Positions 20,301 through 27,889 of a DNA stretch of 64,000 nucleotides are shown one piece after another; within the stretch, counting starts at the first letter, position 1; each line of letters starts with the position of its first letter. Below the pieces are notes generated by a model. The model was not told the DNA's origin. It worked only from the letters and a program-made list of their open reading frames with translations, and did no database searches. Both the position numbers and the translations under genes were made by a program. This stretch comes from Bimastos eiseni (taxonomy: Eukaryota; Annelida; Clitellata; Crassiclitellata; Lumbricidae): the NCBI GenBank assembly GCA_959347315.1, contig OY365809.1:44013568-44077567 (forward strand), given 5' to 3'.

Positions 20301-21571
20301 CCTATATTGATAGTCACCCATTTATGACGAAATGTGACGAGGGGAGGGTAGACAAAATGTGACGTCACATCATCACATCAAACATCAAAATGCGTAACTT
20401 TACTATAAACTGTCACTCAATTAAACAAATTTCACTTAATTAGCTGTTACTCTTACCACAATTTAACAATACTAATTATTATAATTGTATTCTTAAATTT
20501 TTAATTGTTTATTTTTACGGTTGGTGTCATTCTTGGGCTTTTGGAAGTGAGGTAACCATTCTGTAACACACAATTAAGCAGGAATCAATTATACCGACAA
20601 AACGCATGAGGTCACAAAAGTCACTGCAGGTCGGCAACTTGAACTAATGGTTGTAAGCGCAAATGAGGAAAATGGAGAGTGTTGATTGAATAGACGAAGA
20701 GGAGCTGAATCTGAATGGAATATCTATTGAACAGGATAATGGGATCATGATGCAATGATTCTACCAGAGCTTTTCAACTCGCGGAATGCATAAAGAGTGT
20801 AATAGTTATGCTTTCTACACTTTTTTTCGTTGTACTTATAACTATATATAACTAGGGGCGGCGATCCCGGGAGAGGGGACGAGGGGGACAAGTCCCCCGC
20901 CTTTTACAGAGAGGGGACAATTTATACGTGTGTCCCCAACATTTCCTACTCCTCTGATTGAGTGTCCCCCACCTGTCAAGAGAGATCGCCGCCTCTGTAT
21001 ATAAGTAGGCTATATAGCTATAATTATTTTTTACGTGATCATTATTTATGTTTCTAAGAAATTTATATATAACATTGTGGACGTCTCGTGTTTCGGAGGG
21101 GTCAGAACTTTGTGACGTCATATGTGAGGGGGTTATGGCATTTGTGACGACGCGTGACGAAGGGGGAGGGGTCAAAAATTCTCCAAAATTGCGTCATGTC
21201 ATTTATAGACGGCCCCATAAGTTGTTGGGGTCCTATTTATAATCAGTTGATAATTATGATCATTATTATTTATGATCAGTTAGTAGTTACTAATTATAAT
21301 AAGTCGTTAATTATAATCAGTTGCTAATTATAATCGGTTGATAATTATAGTCATTAGACCCCCTATTAATTATGATCAGTTACTAATTATAATAGATAGA
21401 CCTAACTTATTATAATCGTCACTAATATTTGAACCGCACGCGCTTACATTATCTGTGTCGTTTCTGTTTCAGGTCTTCTGCCTACGTCCATTTGAGATTG
21501 TTGAGCGCCAGCCTCACCGAAAGAAGCGCAAGCGACGAGGCAAGACCCAGGACATGTCCGTTGACGGATAG
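5441..21571 (+). CDS. slo: Slowpoke/BK calcium-activated potassium channel, C-terminal half (11 exons)
   Basis: Pore-forming alpha subunit of the large-conductance Ca2+/voltage-gated K+ channel of the plasma membrane; this part is its cytosolic gating ring. Exons seen: 5441-5553, 6140-6298, 10426-10500, 10819-10997, 13936-14160, 14809-15010, 15838-15936, 16678-16808, 17279-17473, 18014-18187, 21473-21571. They follow animal Slo1 in order: end of RCK1, linker, then RCK2 with the calcium bowl (DQDDDDDPD). Splice phases agree at every junction except the end of exon 10819-10997, where one extra base is apparent. Voltage sensor and pore exons must lie left of position 1. Compared with fly and human, the cysteine-rich stretch after the VKR motif is not visible, and the C-terminus is short and basic. 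The family call is very secure; that the allele is intact is not. Confidence 0.96.
5554..5928. repeat. C/T-rich low complexity followed by a 200-N assembly gap
   Basis: Positions 5554-5728 are (TCC)n/(CTT)n-like. N bases run from 5729 to 5928, and the sequence resumes inside the 45-bp array. The gap therefore probably hides more array copies and possibly a misassembly. Confidence 0.95.
5929..6153 (+). repeat. 45-bp minisatellite whose unit contains the splice acceptor of slo exon 6140
   Basis: About five copies of a unit of the form ccaaagcataatcaatacg - tttactacaggttc - tgcttcatgctg. The last unit is the intron/exon border itself (tttactacag/gttctgcttcctg). AG dinucleotides at the equivalent position survive at 6004 and 6094 (potential exon starts 6005 and 6095). 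These lie 135 and 45 bp from the real start, so both are in frame with the exon and the intervening sequence is open. Confidence 0.93.
6140..6298 (+). CDS. slo: slo exon: [14 protein letters not shown] segment, embedded in a minisatellite
   Basis: The acceptor is tttactacag and the first base completes the Glu codon begun at 5553. The reading matches fly and human Slo ([14 protein letters not shown], then a segment ending [12 protein letters not shown]). Donor is AAAAAG/gtcaga, phase 2. The first 13 or so exon bases and the acceptor are themselves a unit of the 45-bp array upstream. A related 43-bp array lies 0.3 kb downstream, so the exon sits between two arrays of the same family. Confidence 0.94.
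6470..6608 (+). repeat. Short tandem repeat, ccagctgtataaata units
   Basis: About seven imperfect copies of a 17-22-bp unit (gtataaatagccagct) downstream of the slo exon. It lies between that exon and the 43-bp array. Confidence 0.85.
6612..7215 (+). repeat. 43-bp minisatellite, about 14 near-identical copies
   Basis: The unit is gcgtttactacagtttcagc followed by ttcatgctcccaaagcattcaat. Copies are almost identical apart from a one-base deletion near 6988 and decay at both ends. It is clearly related to the 45-bp array upstream of exon 6140 but lies downstream of that exon. Each unit still carries a tactacag acceptor-like core. The three open frames across it are repeat artefacts. Confidence 0.97.
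7510..7745 (+). mobile_element. tRNA-derived SINE
   Basis: An A-box-like segment (tggttagtgtggtgg) and a B-box-like segment (gggttcaagtccc) are about 35 bp apart, followed by an unrelated body and a (ATTC)n tail near 7727-7740. This is the structure of a tRNA-derived SINE; no intact tRNA fold is claimed. Confidence 0.75.
7746..8925. other. BK intron, no gene identified
   Basis: It starts with a LINE-tail-like segment (tatatagcgccctct). An 82-93-residue open frame around 7778-8311 shows no family feature that I know. The family's cysteine-rich BK linker exon would be expected between 6298 and 10426 but was not found here. Confidence 0.45.
8930..9085. repeat. (TTA)n/(TAC)n trinucleotide microsatellite
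   Basis: The run shifts from TTA to TAC/CTA units. It explains the Tyr-, Thr- and Val-only open frames. Confidence 0.95.
9186..9298. repeat. Short tandem repeat of atctaatctcata units
   Basis: About nine degenerate 11-13-bp copies (taatctcatac) in a BK intron. Confidence 0.8.
9955..10330 (+). repeat. Interspersed repeat, inverted partner at 26850-27195
   Basis: Shared blocks with the reverse complement of 26850-27195 include gcgatgtctgt, ttgaacgt.taatcgcc, gtttcgttaacaaaa-like, gacccagttttcgtcgg/ccgacgaaaacggggtc and cggcttcgtat. The order is conserved over about 350 bp with indels. No ends were defined and no coding sequence is seen. Confidence 0.7.
10426..10500 (+). CDS. slo: slo linker exon between RCK1 and RCK2
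   Basis: Acceptor tttgccag, donor gtaagt, 75 nt. It reads [20 protein letters not shown] and then a few more residues. It enters in phase 2, which exactly fits the end of exon 6140-6298, and leaves in phase 2, which fits 10819. The linker is poorly conserved in the family, so the call rests on phase, splice sites and an SPKK similarity to the vertebrate linker. The family's cysteine-rich block that should precede it is not seen. Confidence 0.72.
10819..10997 (+). CDS. slo: slo exon: DSTGMFHW segment, with apparent 1-bp frameshift
   Basis: It starts after gtcatag at 10818, completing a Lys codon. It encodes a Pro-rich linker and then [11 protein letters not shown], a hallmark of Slo1. After TGG TGC the direct frame gives [10 protein letters not shown] and ends in phase 1, which does not fit the next exon. 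Removing one C at about 10965-10972 gives [10 protein letters not shown], which aligns with the family (PAKSLEDCIL in fly) and ends in phase 0, as the next exon needs. The donor gtgagt is strong. This is either a sequencing/assembly error or a real lesion. Confidence 0.88.
11267..12486 (+). mobile_element. Complete 1.22-kb non-autonomous TIR element (Harbinger-like), copy 1
   Basis: Perfect terminal inverted repeats of about 26 bp: the left end starts GGGGCCGTTCACATATTA and the right end is its complement ending ATGTGAACGGCCCC. It is flanked by TAA on both sides (11264-11266 and 12487-12489). Three-bp TWA duplications and GGG-starting ends point to PIF/Harbinger. Subterminal ttatataac motifs recur. 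The only sizeable open frame (75 codons at 11792) has no transposase feature. A nearly identical inverted copy lies at about 18300-19387. Confidence 0.9.
12690..12960 (+). repeat. Minisatellite, ttatgtggagaaaaggtac units
   Basis: About eleven degenerate 20-24-bp copies in the BK intron between exons 10819 and 13936. The open frame across it is a repeat artefact. Confidence 0.9.
13383..13460 (+). repeat. GATTACG-tail family, copy 2
   Basis: Contains cctcgtgaataagctagtgc and ggctgtcgagttgcgctttg, matching the 42180 copy. The tail is degraded. Confidence 0.6.
13487..13760 (-). mobile_element. Degraded relative of the hAT MITE at 22831
   Basis: Reverse-complement blocks are shared with 22831-23069: aaaatttcaggtaaaggaga, ggagctgctaat, tttccacagtg and tgctgca. 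Ends and target duplication are not resolved. Confidence 0.55.
13936..14160 (+). CDS. slo: slo exon: first part of RCK2; GC donor
   Basis: Acceptor gtgttaacag. The reading [20 protein letters not shown], then [15 protein letters not shown] and further on FPKISILN, is nearly colinear with fly and human Slo. The exon ends at AAC and the intron begins gcaagt, a classic GC-AG intron donor. The next exon starts GGT TCA CCT in phase 0, as in the family (LNGSPL). A GT donor nearby would break the reading. Confidence 0.96.
14255..14342. repeat. (CT)n / (GTCT)n microsatellite
   Basis: Runs of ctctct and gtctgtctgt about 100 bp after the GC donor of exon 13936-14160. Confidence 0.95.
14525..14808 (+). 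repeat. About 20-bp degenerate array carrying the acceptor of slo exon 14809
   Basis: More than ten units of the form gatgttcttaggagtcata fill the intron right up to the exon. The real acceptor reads gatgtccttag/ggttca, so the last unit and the splice site are the same sequence with one or two changes. Many units keep an AG at the equivalent place, giving a row of decoy acceptors. Confidence 0.85.
14809..15010 (+). CDS. slo: slo exon: RCK2, [13 protein letters not shown] segment
   Basis: Acceptor gatgtccttag, donor gtcagc, 202 nt, phase 0 to 1. It encodes [20 protein letters not shown] and later [20 protein letters not shown], matching RCK2. The intron just upstream is a row of about 20-bp units that repeat this exon's own acceptor sequence. 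Confidence 0.95.
15425..15660 (+). repeat. LINE 3'-end-like fragment with GATTACG tail
   Basis: It contains ggctatataaatgc-like sequence (gagctatataaatgc) followed by gattacgattacgg. The same tail type recurs elsewhere in the window. No coding part is recognised. Confidence 0.5.
15838..15936 (+). CDS. slo: slo exon: variable loop before the calcium bowl
   Basis: Acceptor gactctctag, donor gtaagc, 99 nt, phase 1 to 1. It reads through a Pro/Lys-rich variable loop ([11 protein letters not shown] and so on) into EVPMITEL, the conserved entry to the calcium-bowl region. Confidence 0.92.
15955..16320. repeat. TA/TG-rich microsatellites
   Basis: Runs of tatatata and gtgtgtgt in the intron after the exon ending 15936; no gene seen in the segment. 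Confidence 0.85.
16678..16808 (+). CDS. slo: slo exon: calcium bowl
   Basis: Acceptor cattcttctag, donor gtacgt. It encodes [18 protein letters not shown] followed by [18 protein letters not shown]. The aspartate run is the RCK2 Ca2+ bowl, and all five consecutive Asp residues are present, so the high-affinity calcium site looks intact. Confidence 0.98.
16860..17260. repeat. AT-rich intron with repeated ttaattaattaac
   Basis: Many imperfect copies of aattaattaac/ttaattaattc. No coding sequence between the calcium-bowl exon and 17279. Confidence 0.7.
17279..17473 (+). CDS. slo: slo exon: [16 protein letters not shown] segment
   Basis: Acceptor tgcattgtag, donor TATGGA/gtatgt, 65 codons, phase 0 to 0. 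It reads [18 protein letters not shown], then [14 protein letters not shown], as in other Slo1 proteins. Four copies of ggagtatgt lie downstream (17471, 17531, 17549, 17569). The reading frame stays open to a TAG after 17590, so alternative donors could extend the protein. Confidence 0.95.
17464..17595 (+). repeat. Tandem array repeating the splice donor of slo exon 17279-17473
   Basis: Units of 18-20 bp of the form tatggagtatgtcttgag/cgagaatggagtatgt follow the exon. The functional donor TATGGA/gtatgt recurs at 17534, 17552 and 17572. The first two are 60 and 78 bp away, in frame, with an open reading frame between. Confidence 0.88.
18014..18187 (+). CDS. slo: slo exon: RCK2 end, KYGDLF to KRYVITNPP
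   Basis: Acceptor ttgcttttag, donor gtaggg, 58 codons, phase 0 to 0. It reads [27 protein letters not shown] and [12 protein letters not shown], closest by eye to fly Slo. The following 3.3-kb intron holds the inverted twin of the 1.2-kb TIR element. Confidence 0.96.
18300..19387 (-). mobile_element. Inverted twin of the 1.22-kb TIR element, one end truncated
   Basis: Reverse complement of 11267-12486. The 75-codon frame at 18635-18862 encodes exactly the same peptide as copy 1, so the copies are young. The right end is intact (ATGTGAACGGCCCC ending 19387). Similarity on the left stops near 18300, so the other TIR and about 110-140 bp are lost. Confidence 0.88.
19575..20040. mobile_element. 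MITE-like element with CGGCCGAAA..TTTCGGCCG ends
   Basis: The left part has tggccgaaacgtcggcc and the right part gaactttcggccgcat, imperfect inverted repeats. Inside is tgagggtcgtttagggtcag. Related copies lie at 60170-60760 (interrupted) and 61490-61760. Superfamily not determined. Confidence 0.6.
20157..20273. repeat. Left part of an ataatcagttgataatt array
   Basis: Degenerate 18-22-bp units (aattataatcagttgata). The same array resumes at 21237-21425, so it was probably split by the element between. Confidence 0.75.
20274..21216. mobile_element. MITE with degenerate ends, inserted in an AT-rich array
   Basis: The right end (gacatttatagacggcccc-type, ending 21216) and the left end (gctgccgttgataaatgacg) are imperfect inverted repeats. 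Both are followed by tgacgtcac / cgtcacgcg blocks and g-rich segments. It contains a second, nested element at 20853-20997. Confidence 0.5.
20853..20997 (-). mobile_element. hAT-type MITE, 145 bp (family A, copy 1)
   Basis: On the minus strand it starts CAGAGGCGGCGATCTC and ends with the complement (CGCCGCCCCTA). Flanks are tatataac and tatataag, a 7-of-8 target duplication. Two more copies sit at 43839 and 53069. Confidence 0.88.
21237..21425. repeat. Right part of the ataatcagttgataatt array
   Basis: At least eight degenerate units (taatcagttgctaattat) just before the last slo exon. The exon acceptor itself (ctgtttcag) is not part of the unit. Confidence 0.8.
21473..21571 (+). CDS. slo: slo terminal coding exon
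   Basis: Acceptor ctgtttcag. It reads [11 protein letters not shown], then a basic stretch RKKRKRRGK, and stops at TAG (21569-21571). VFCLRPF aligns with the family's VFVLMQFD/IFCLMQFD strand. The tail is far shorter and more basic than the Ser-rich or Gly-rich tails of vertebrate and fly BK. Because the phase fits and the strand motif is present, I take it as the real last exon; other terminal exons could exist. Confidence 0.8.
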   Translation, partial: VFCLRPFEIVERQPHRKKRKRRGKTQDMSVDG

Positions 21572-22085
21572 CACCCCCATTTCGGCGAACGATAGGCCCC
21601 CACGACTGTAGTTTTTACGTTACGACCCCCCTCCCCGTCGTGAGAGGCGGCGGGTGGCGGATACCACAGCGATGATGACGACACATTTTATATTTTTGTA
21701 GATCTTTCTGCTGGCTGCGTCGGTCTTTGCTCAGATTCTTCTCTGGCAATACGAGCTCATGCATATTACTAGCAGGTTCATGAACATTAATGACTTAGCT
21801 GATACATATTAATGACTAAGCTCACGTACTATGTGGTAGTGATGGAGACGTATGTACATGTAGGAGCCCGCTCAAACGTGTGTTACGTAGTCAATTTGTA
21901 AATAATTATCATCATCGAATTCGCAAACATTTCCTGATGCAGAACTTCGGATGCCAAAATGTTGGCGATGTTTCTTAATTAGTTTTTCATAGAGCTGTCT
22001 TAAAAAGCACATTATTTGGTCAAAGTCACTAGAATTTTTTTATGATTTGCTGCAGATGCGTGAAGACCATTTTGTAAACAGGACT
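21572..22085 (+). other. Presumed slo 3' UTR
   Basis: Downstream of the slo stop; no AATAAA near it. The closest clear AATAAA on this strand that I noticed is at 23884-23889, so the 3' end is not fixed. Confidence 0.4.
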
Positions 22086-22215
22086 GGAAAAAACCTAGTT
22101 TTTTTCAAACCCCTAGTTTTTTTTCAAACCTCTAGGTTTTTTTCAAACCCCTACCTAGGTTTTTTCAAACTCCTAGGTTTTTTCAACAAGCTTTTAAGTT
22201 TCTAGGTTTTTGGAT
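22085..22215. repeat. Minisatellite, cctaggttttttcaaac units
   Basis: Five to six copies of a 17-24-bp unit. Confidence 0.9.
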
Positions 22216-22830
22216 TTTAGCTTATACACAGTTACACACGTGACACAAAATTATGACCGTGATTATGTGTACATGAACAACGCCAAAATTTACACTTCAT
22301 ATTACTAACGACAACTTCAGTGAGTGAAGAATTCCCTATGAACGCAACAAATCACAATTTCATTAAATTTACAACTTTTGATTTTAAAAAGTTAAAGAAA
22401 TGTTAAAAAAATTTGAGTTTTAAAAAAAAACTGGAATTTTTTCATCGAGTTGTACAGCTGTACTCTGTACCAAAAGCTGGATGCTGCAAGACCTGCGATC
22501 TAATGAATCCACTACCTCGTTCGTTTAAAATTTACCTATCCCTGTTTTGTTGTTATTCTTCATGTTTCAGTTGTTATGTATTCGCTTCTTTGCATGTTGT
22601 CGTCTGCAGACCAGCTAAGTTAACCAAATTTACTGCAAATTCGTTAAACTCTTGTACAACACAGTGTCTAACACCTAAATGATTCTTTGGGCTATTTATT
22701 TATCATTATTTGTCAATTAATTACATTTTTAATGCATACAAAACTTATGTCTTTTTTAGACCTCGTGCAACACACAATTGCTTAGTAGCCTTAGTGCCAT
22801 CTGCTGATGTTATACTATTCTCACTAGATC

Positions 22831-23069
22831 CAGAGGCTGAGACTTAGTTTGGGGTCATGTAAAAAATGTGGGTTCGGGGACGGGTCAGTAAAAATTTTTA
22901 ATTTCCAAACACATGACTGCAGCATAAAAAGGATGAACAGTGGAAACACTGTAGAAATTTATAATATTCATTAAATAATTTATGAAATATTGGTGGGATT
23001 TAAGCAGCTCCATCCCCTCTACCTGAAATTTTGCAGCCTCCTGTCTCTGCCCCTAAGTTTCTGCCTCTG
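22831..23069. mobile_element. hAT-type MITE, 239 bp, perfect 8-bp target duplication
   Basis: It starts CAGAGGCTGAGAC and ends GTTTCTGCCTCTG, flanked by actagatc on both sides (22823-22830 and 23070-23077). No coding capacity. Confidence 0.92.
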
Positions 23070-23079
23070 ACTAGATCAT

Positions 23080-24335
23080 TGTGCCATATGAGTATTAGAT
23101 ATAATTATAATTAAGCATCATTATTTCTCTATTCACGAATTAATTCTTGAATGCATTCCAAAGTAATTTTATTCTACTTCGCTGAGTCACTTGAATTGCA
23201 GCGGTGCATTTAGAAACTCCGGCGGGACTCCGGTCCAAATCTCTGACTCCATTCCTAATGATTTCCATAGACGAGCTCAGGTAATCACATTTTATAATTC
23301 AATGCAGAAATGAGCATTCCACAGCTAACCGGAAGTGGCAAAAGAGTGAATGTATTTGTCTCAATCAATCAATCAATTTATCTCAATTAAAAAAAATAAT
23401 CAGTCTCTGTGGGAGTCTGGATACTTTGAAAGTAGGACCCGAGTATCGCTGTTGCGTTAATAGTTGTGTAAGCTAGTAAACAGCATAAATGACAATGATT
23501 TACATCAATAAGATATTCTACATTTATTTATTTTATGGCTAGCAGTTAACAGTATACTTATTGAATTTATTCGTTATTATTAGTAATATTATATATTGTG
23601 TTCATTATGCGTACAAGGTCAGCAAATGATTGAATCTTAGGTACCAAGCAATTGACTCAATTGTTATCAAGTAACTAATCGTATTATAATTCTGAATAGT
23701 TGTACACACGTATATGTGCATTTATGTACATGTACATGCAGATGTAATATATATGATATGTTAATTTTTGTGCAGCTTGTAAAAAAATAGAAATTTTTAC
23801 TTATGTGCAAATTTTTTGTGTTTACTCAAACAATTCCACGATATACAGCGTGATTTACAAAAACAGTTGCACTTCGTAATCTCAATAAAGTTGTTGCGTT
23901 TTGAAATTGCTAAAGAGTTGACTACAGGCTGTCTTGCGAGTATGATGCTCAGTGTTTTTCCGGAGTTTTGATGTGTTTTTTTCTCTTTCTACTCTCTATT
24001 TTGCATTTTAATTGCTGTTTTCAGTGACCTGTGTTGCCCGGATTCGATTTATAATTCTGTGTGTTAGAATTTTGGAACATCTCAAGGCATGATGGCATAA
24101 CGTGATGTTACTCGTTGTACGTTACAAGGGTGTGATGTATAACGTTGTGCTTTTGGTTGTGTTACTTCCAGGGTCTGTTCTAGGCTTTAAGATTCAAACC
24201 GTTGTTTTTGTAACGTTAAAATGTTGTACGCACACAAATCCTCATTAATTGACTGCTGGATATCTGATGGTGGGTTGCAAAATGTTGACTTCCTTTTTTA
24301 GGTCTATTCCTTAGGGTGTCTTTGATCGAGATGAG
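23080..24335. other. Non-coding stretch, nothing identified
   Basis: AT-rich sequence with short low-complexity runs. AATAAA at 23884 could serve a plus-strand transcript. Confidence 0.5.
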
Positions 24336-24336
24336 G

Positions 24337-24500
24337 GAAGGGGGCACAGTGGTCATTTGGTCAGAGCCGTCGGCCTGTAATTCAGGGAGTACGGGTTCAA
24401 GTTGGCAAAGGTTTTACTAAGTGGCTCAGGTTTTACTACAAGTAGGCCTATGTGGCTCTGGTTTTACTAGGTGGCACTAGACACTAGTTTTACCATGTAT
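24337..24500 (+). mobile_element. SINE fragment followed by short tandem repeats
   Basis: It has a tRNA-like start (ggggcacagtggtcatttgg) and a B-box-like gggttcaagt. Degenerate ggttttactaggtggc units follow. Confidence 0.5.
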
Positions 24501-24710
24501 CAATGACTCTGCCCCCAACTGTTTGACTTGGCTGCTGAATAATTTTACTAGTGTTTCTATGTGATAGATTTTAATTTCCAGGTGAAGTTCTTTGGCGTTG
24601 AGACGGACGGATCATCGGATGCAAGCGATTATAAAATACATTGTGTTGTGTGGACAGATTACTTTCAGGCTATGGCTGAACTAATCTCGTGGTTTTTTAT
24701 ATTTTTGTAA

Positions 24711-25425
24711 GACCTTTAAGCGTTTAATTCGGTAAGTTTCTTTCCACCTCTGTGCGTTTGCTGGCCGCTTTCTTTCGTAGAATCCTAAAAACCGCCTTCG
24801 CAATTTTCTTACAGACGACCATTCTCAAATTGTGTGATGCAATTGTTCGTTTTGTGGACTGGACACTCGTTGGTTGAAAGTGATGCTCTAACTTTGTAAT
24901 CTTTTTCTGTTAGGATTAGGTTTTAGAAGTAGTCGTGCGTTGTTTGTTGCATGCTTTCAAAATAGTACACTCCGCTTTGTACATCTTTAATTAATATTAT
25001 TTCATTATTATTGTTATTAATAACTATTAATTATTATTATTATTATTAATTATTATTATTATATGCCTACTGCAGATGCGTCTTGTTACGTTTGTTACAT
25101 TGAAGGTGGTCGATAATAGAGGCTTTGGTGCTATCAAATGCCAGCACAGATGAAAATTCGTGTTTACAATATCAGTTATCTTTATCAGCTGTATACTGCC
25201 TTACATCATTTAAGTTTTTTCCAAAAAACTACAACAGCCTTTGACTGTTCACATAGCCAAAGCATTTCAGCATCCCGATTGAACAATTTGTGTACAAAAA
25301 ATAGGCCTAACGAATTGTTGCATTTGCCTATGTTTGGAGTGTGTTGCTAGTATGATTTTCGTGGTGGACTCATCATGTCAGCTTATTGAGAGTTCTTAGG
25401 TTTGGTCGATTTGAAATGTTGCTAC
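24711..25425. other. Non-coding stretch, nothing identified
   Basis: AT-rich, with a TTA microsatellite near 24990-25060. No supported gene. Confidence 0.5.
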
Positions 25426-25427
25426 CT

Positions 25428-25530
25428 TTTACTGACCAAGGACAGGGTGACCTACTGACCGAACTGTGATGATCCTCTTCTACCTTCTACTGACCAAGGA
25501 CAGGGTGACCTACTGACCAAACTGTGATAA
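25428..25530 (+). repeat. Direct tandem duplication of about 57 bp
   Basis: The block actgaccaaggacagggtg - acctactgacc - aactgtgat occurs twice back to back with two or three changes. Confidence 0.9.
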
Positions 25531-26849
25531 TTATATTCTGAGACTGAAAATATGTATAATTGAAGCATTGGCAGCTAGGCTAAACGGTGGAAATGTTGCA
25601 TGTTACCCGGTGTATCAAGAATTTCTAGACCGAGCTCGTTACCGAAAGAAAATTCATAGCCCGCCCGCCGTGTGCACAAAGGATTGAACTGTTGAGAAAT
25701 TGCTTGACCAGCGCTTTCGAATCTTGTTATAGTGAGTATTCATCACTGATTTGTTGTTTTCTAGAATCTTCCCGGTCACTTGTAATGTTGTTGTGAAGTT
25801 ATGAAGTAAGAATGCATTGTGAGCAAGCAAGCTGACTTGCAGAGGATGTTTTTTTAGCAATTTAATCTGTTAGACGACACTGATGTAGCTTGCGACTAAT
25901 TCTGCAGTTGTTATGGTGAATTTTCTTATTTACATTTTCTCTCTTTTGTATTTTACAGATAGAACAGTTTCTCTACGTCGTCCTATAAAACGTGTGCTAC
26001 GGACTTTCTATTAACGCAGATTTGCTCAAAAATCATTTCATCAAAGATTGTGGTAGACAAATATAGTGTGTTTCCTTGTTTCATGCCGTCTTATATGGTT
26101 ACTCTTTACATTTATCTGTTTACACATAATTTTATATACATATTTGTGTGTATATATACATATAATTTATGTGTATGTGTATGTATCTATAAATATAGAT
26201 ACACAGTCATAAAGTCGTAGGGGTCCAGAGCTGGACGAACTGGTGGGCGGCAACATTGCCCACGTTTGGACCCAAGCAACATAGGCTGTCAGAGATACAA
26301 AAGAAATCTGCTAAACGTATTATTTATAGCACATGTCTACTCTAATTTTCTTATTTGACCTGTTGTGACATCCATTTTAATTCTTGCTCATCTTAATGAC
26401 CGAGCATTGCCCATAGATAGAGTATGCTATCTATGGTATTGAATCCTACGCTTGACCCAGAAAAACGTGCACGAGAATTCGTCCATTTGCAGCCATTAAT
26501 TAAAGGTATCAGTGAATAAGGTTTTAAGACAACTTAAATTTATTGTTGTCCTGAAGCACCAAGTTATCCAACAGTGCAACAAGTGGCAAGCAACAACAAC
26601 AACAACACCTTATAACGGGGTGAAGCAACGTTGCATAGTAGAAAGATTCCCGTCATGCTGCGATCTCCCGAAGCAAGCCGAAAAACTAATAAAACAACGA
26701 CAAGTAAAACATCGACGTCATCACAAATCGATTTAACAAAGCCTCGTAAAACTAATTCGTTAATTCTTTAACTCCTCAACAAATAAAAGTCCTCATCAAT
26801 CGAGATATGTTTGCATCGTATGCCATCTGCAAAACAATGCAAAGCTAAC
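25530..26849. other. Intergenic, nothing identified
   Basis: Small TATA/TG-rich runs near 26130-26210. No supported gene on either strand. Confidence 0.5.
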
Positions 26850-27195
26850 GCCGGCGTCTTAACCTGGAACTAATATGAACGACATACGAAGCCGACGAAA
26901 ACGGGGTCATTGACCTAGATATTGTGTGTGATTGCATCCGGGACTTATGAAGGACAAATCGGCAGTCGCGTATCTTTTGTTAACGAAATAAAATGACTTA
27001 ATATCTAGATCACGCAATATAAGCGAAATGTATTCAAAGGACGATTTATTTACTAGAGTAGCATAAATTTAGATGAACTTTTCGGCGATTATACGTTCAA
27101 AGCTACCCTGTCGAGTACCCGGATGACACCTAATTCACTACACTGCCGATCACAGACATCGCCAAGAAAGATCACAGTGTGGCCGACACGTTTCG
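26850..27195 (-). repeat. Inverted partner of repeat 9955-10330
   Basis: Reverse-complement blocks match in order, see the 9955 entry. The two copies flank most of the BK 3' half and its downstream region. Confidence 0.7.
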
Positions 27196-27398
27196 GCTTC
27201 ATATTCCTTTCATATTAGTTTCAGCTTAAACACAGACGAGTTAACAACCAATCATCTTGTAAAATCATCATGCCAACGCAGACGATACGCATCCCAGTTT
27301 AGTGCATAGTTAATTTCAGCACCACATCCTACGCATAAAATATGACGTTCAAGTAGACAGCTGACCGTACTGCGTTCAATTTTACCAGAGTTACTTTA

Positions 27399-27889
27399 GG
27401 GCCATCCATATATCACGAACGCAAACAATCGGATTTTCTTACCCCAAACTCCCTGCTGCACCGCGTGCATTTTGTGGACGTACATCTGAGCTCTAACCGC
27501 CCCCTTACAAAGTTTAAATTGCTAAAGACATCTATAAGACATTGATTTTACCATAGGCTATTTATTTTTGTTAAGCATCACATTTAACAGCTTAAATTTG
27601 TTAAATGTTGTGAAGAAATAAATTAGGCCTACTAATATCATTTACATTAAAAAAGTTTTAATGCTTCATAAAATTAATTAAGCAGGAATATAGTCCGATA
27701 TTGGGATTTTCAGTTCGGATTATAATATTCCATAATGTGGGCGTCATAATTAGAAAATCACATTTGCGTACGTACACATTTTTACGAGACCCCTCCCCCG
27801 CACTAAAACTGGGGGCTTTGATCCCCTAGTTTTGAAACTCCCCCCGCTTGTTACACCCCTGTTGCGTACGTAATTATGTGGATGGGCCC
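27399..27889. mobile_element. MITE, about 490 bp, GGGCC(C)ATCCA ends (Harbinger/ISL2EU-like)
   Basis: The left end is GGGCCATCCATATATCACG; the right end complement is GGGCCCATCCACATAATTACG. Both have TA outside. The interior has no coding sequence. It may be a distant relative of the 1.22-kb element because both have GGGCC starts. Confidence 0.75.

Noticed and set aside
23884..23889. AATAAA as the BK poly(A) signal
   Set aside because: It is 2.3 kb from the stop codon with a MITE between; not enough to assign it.
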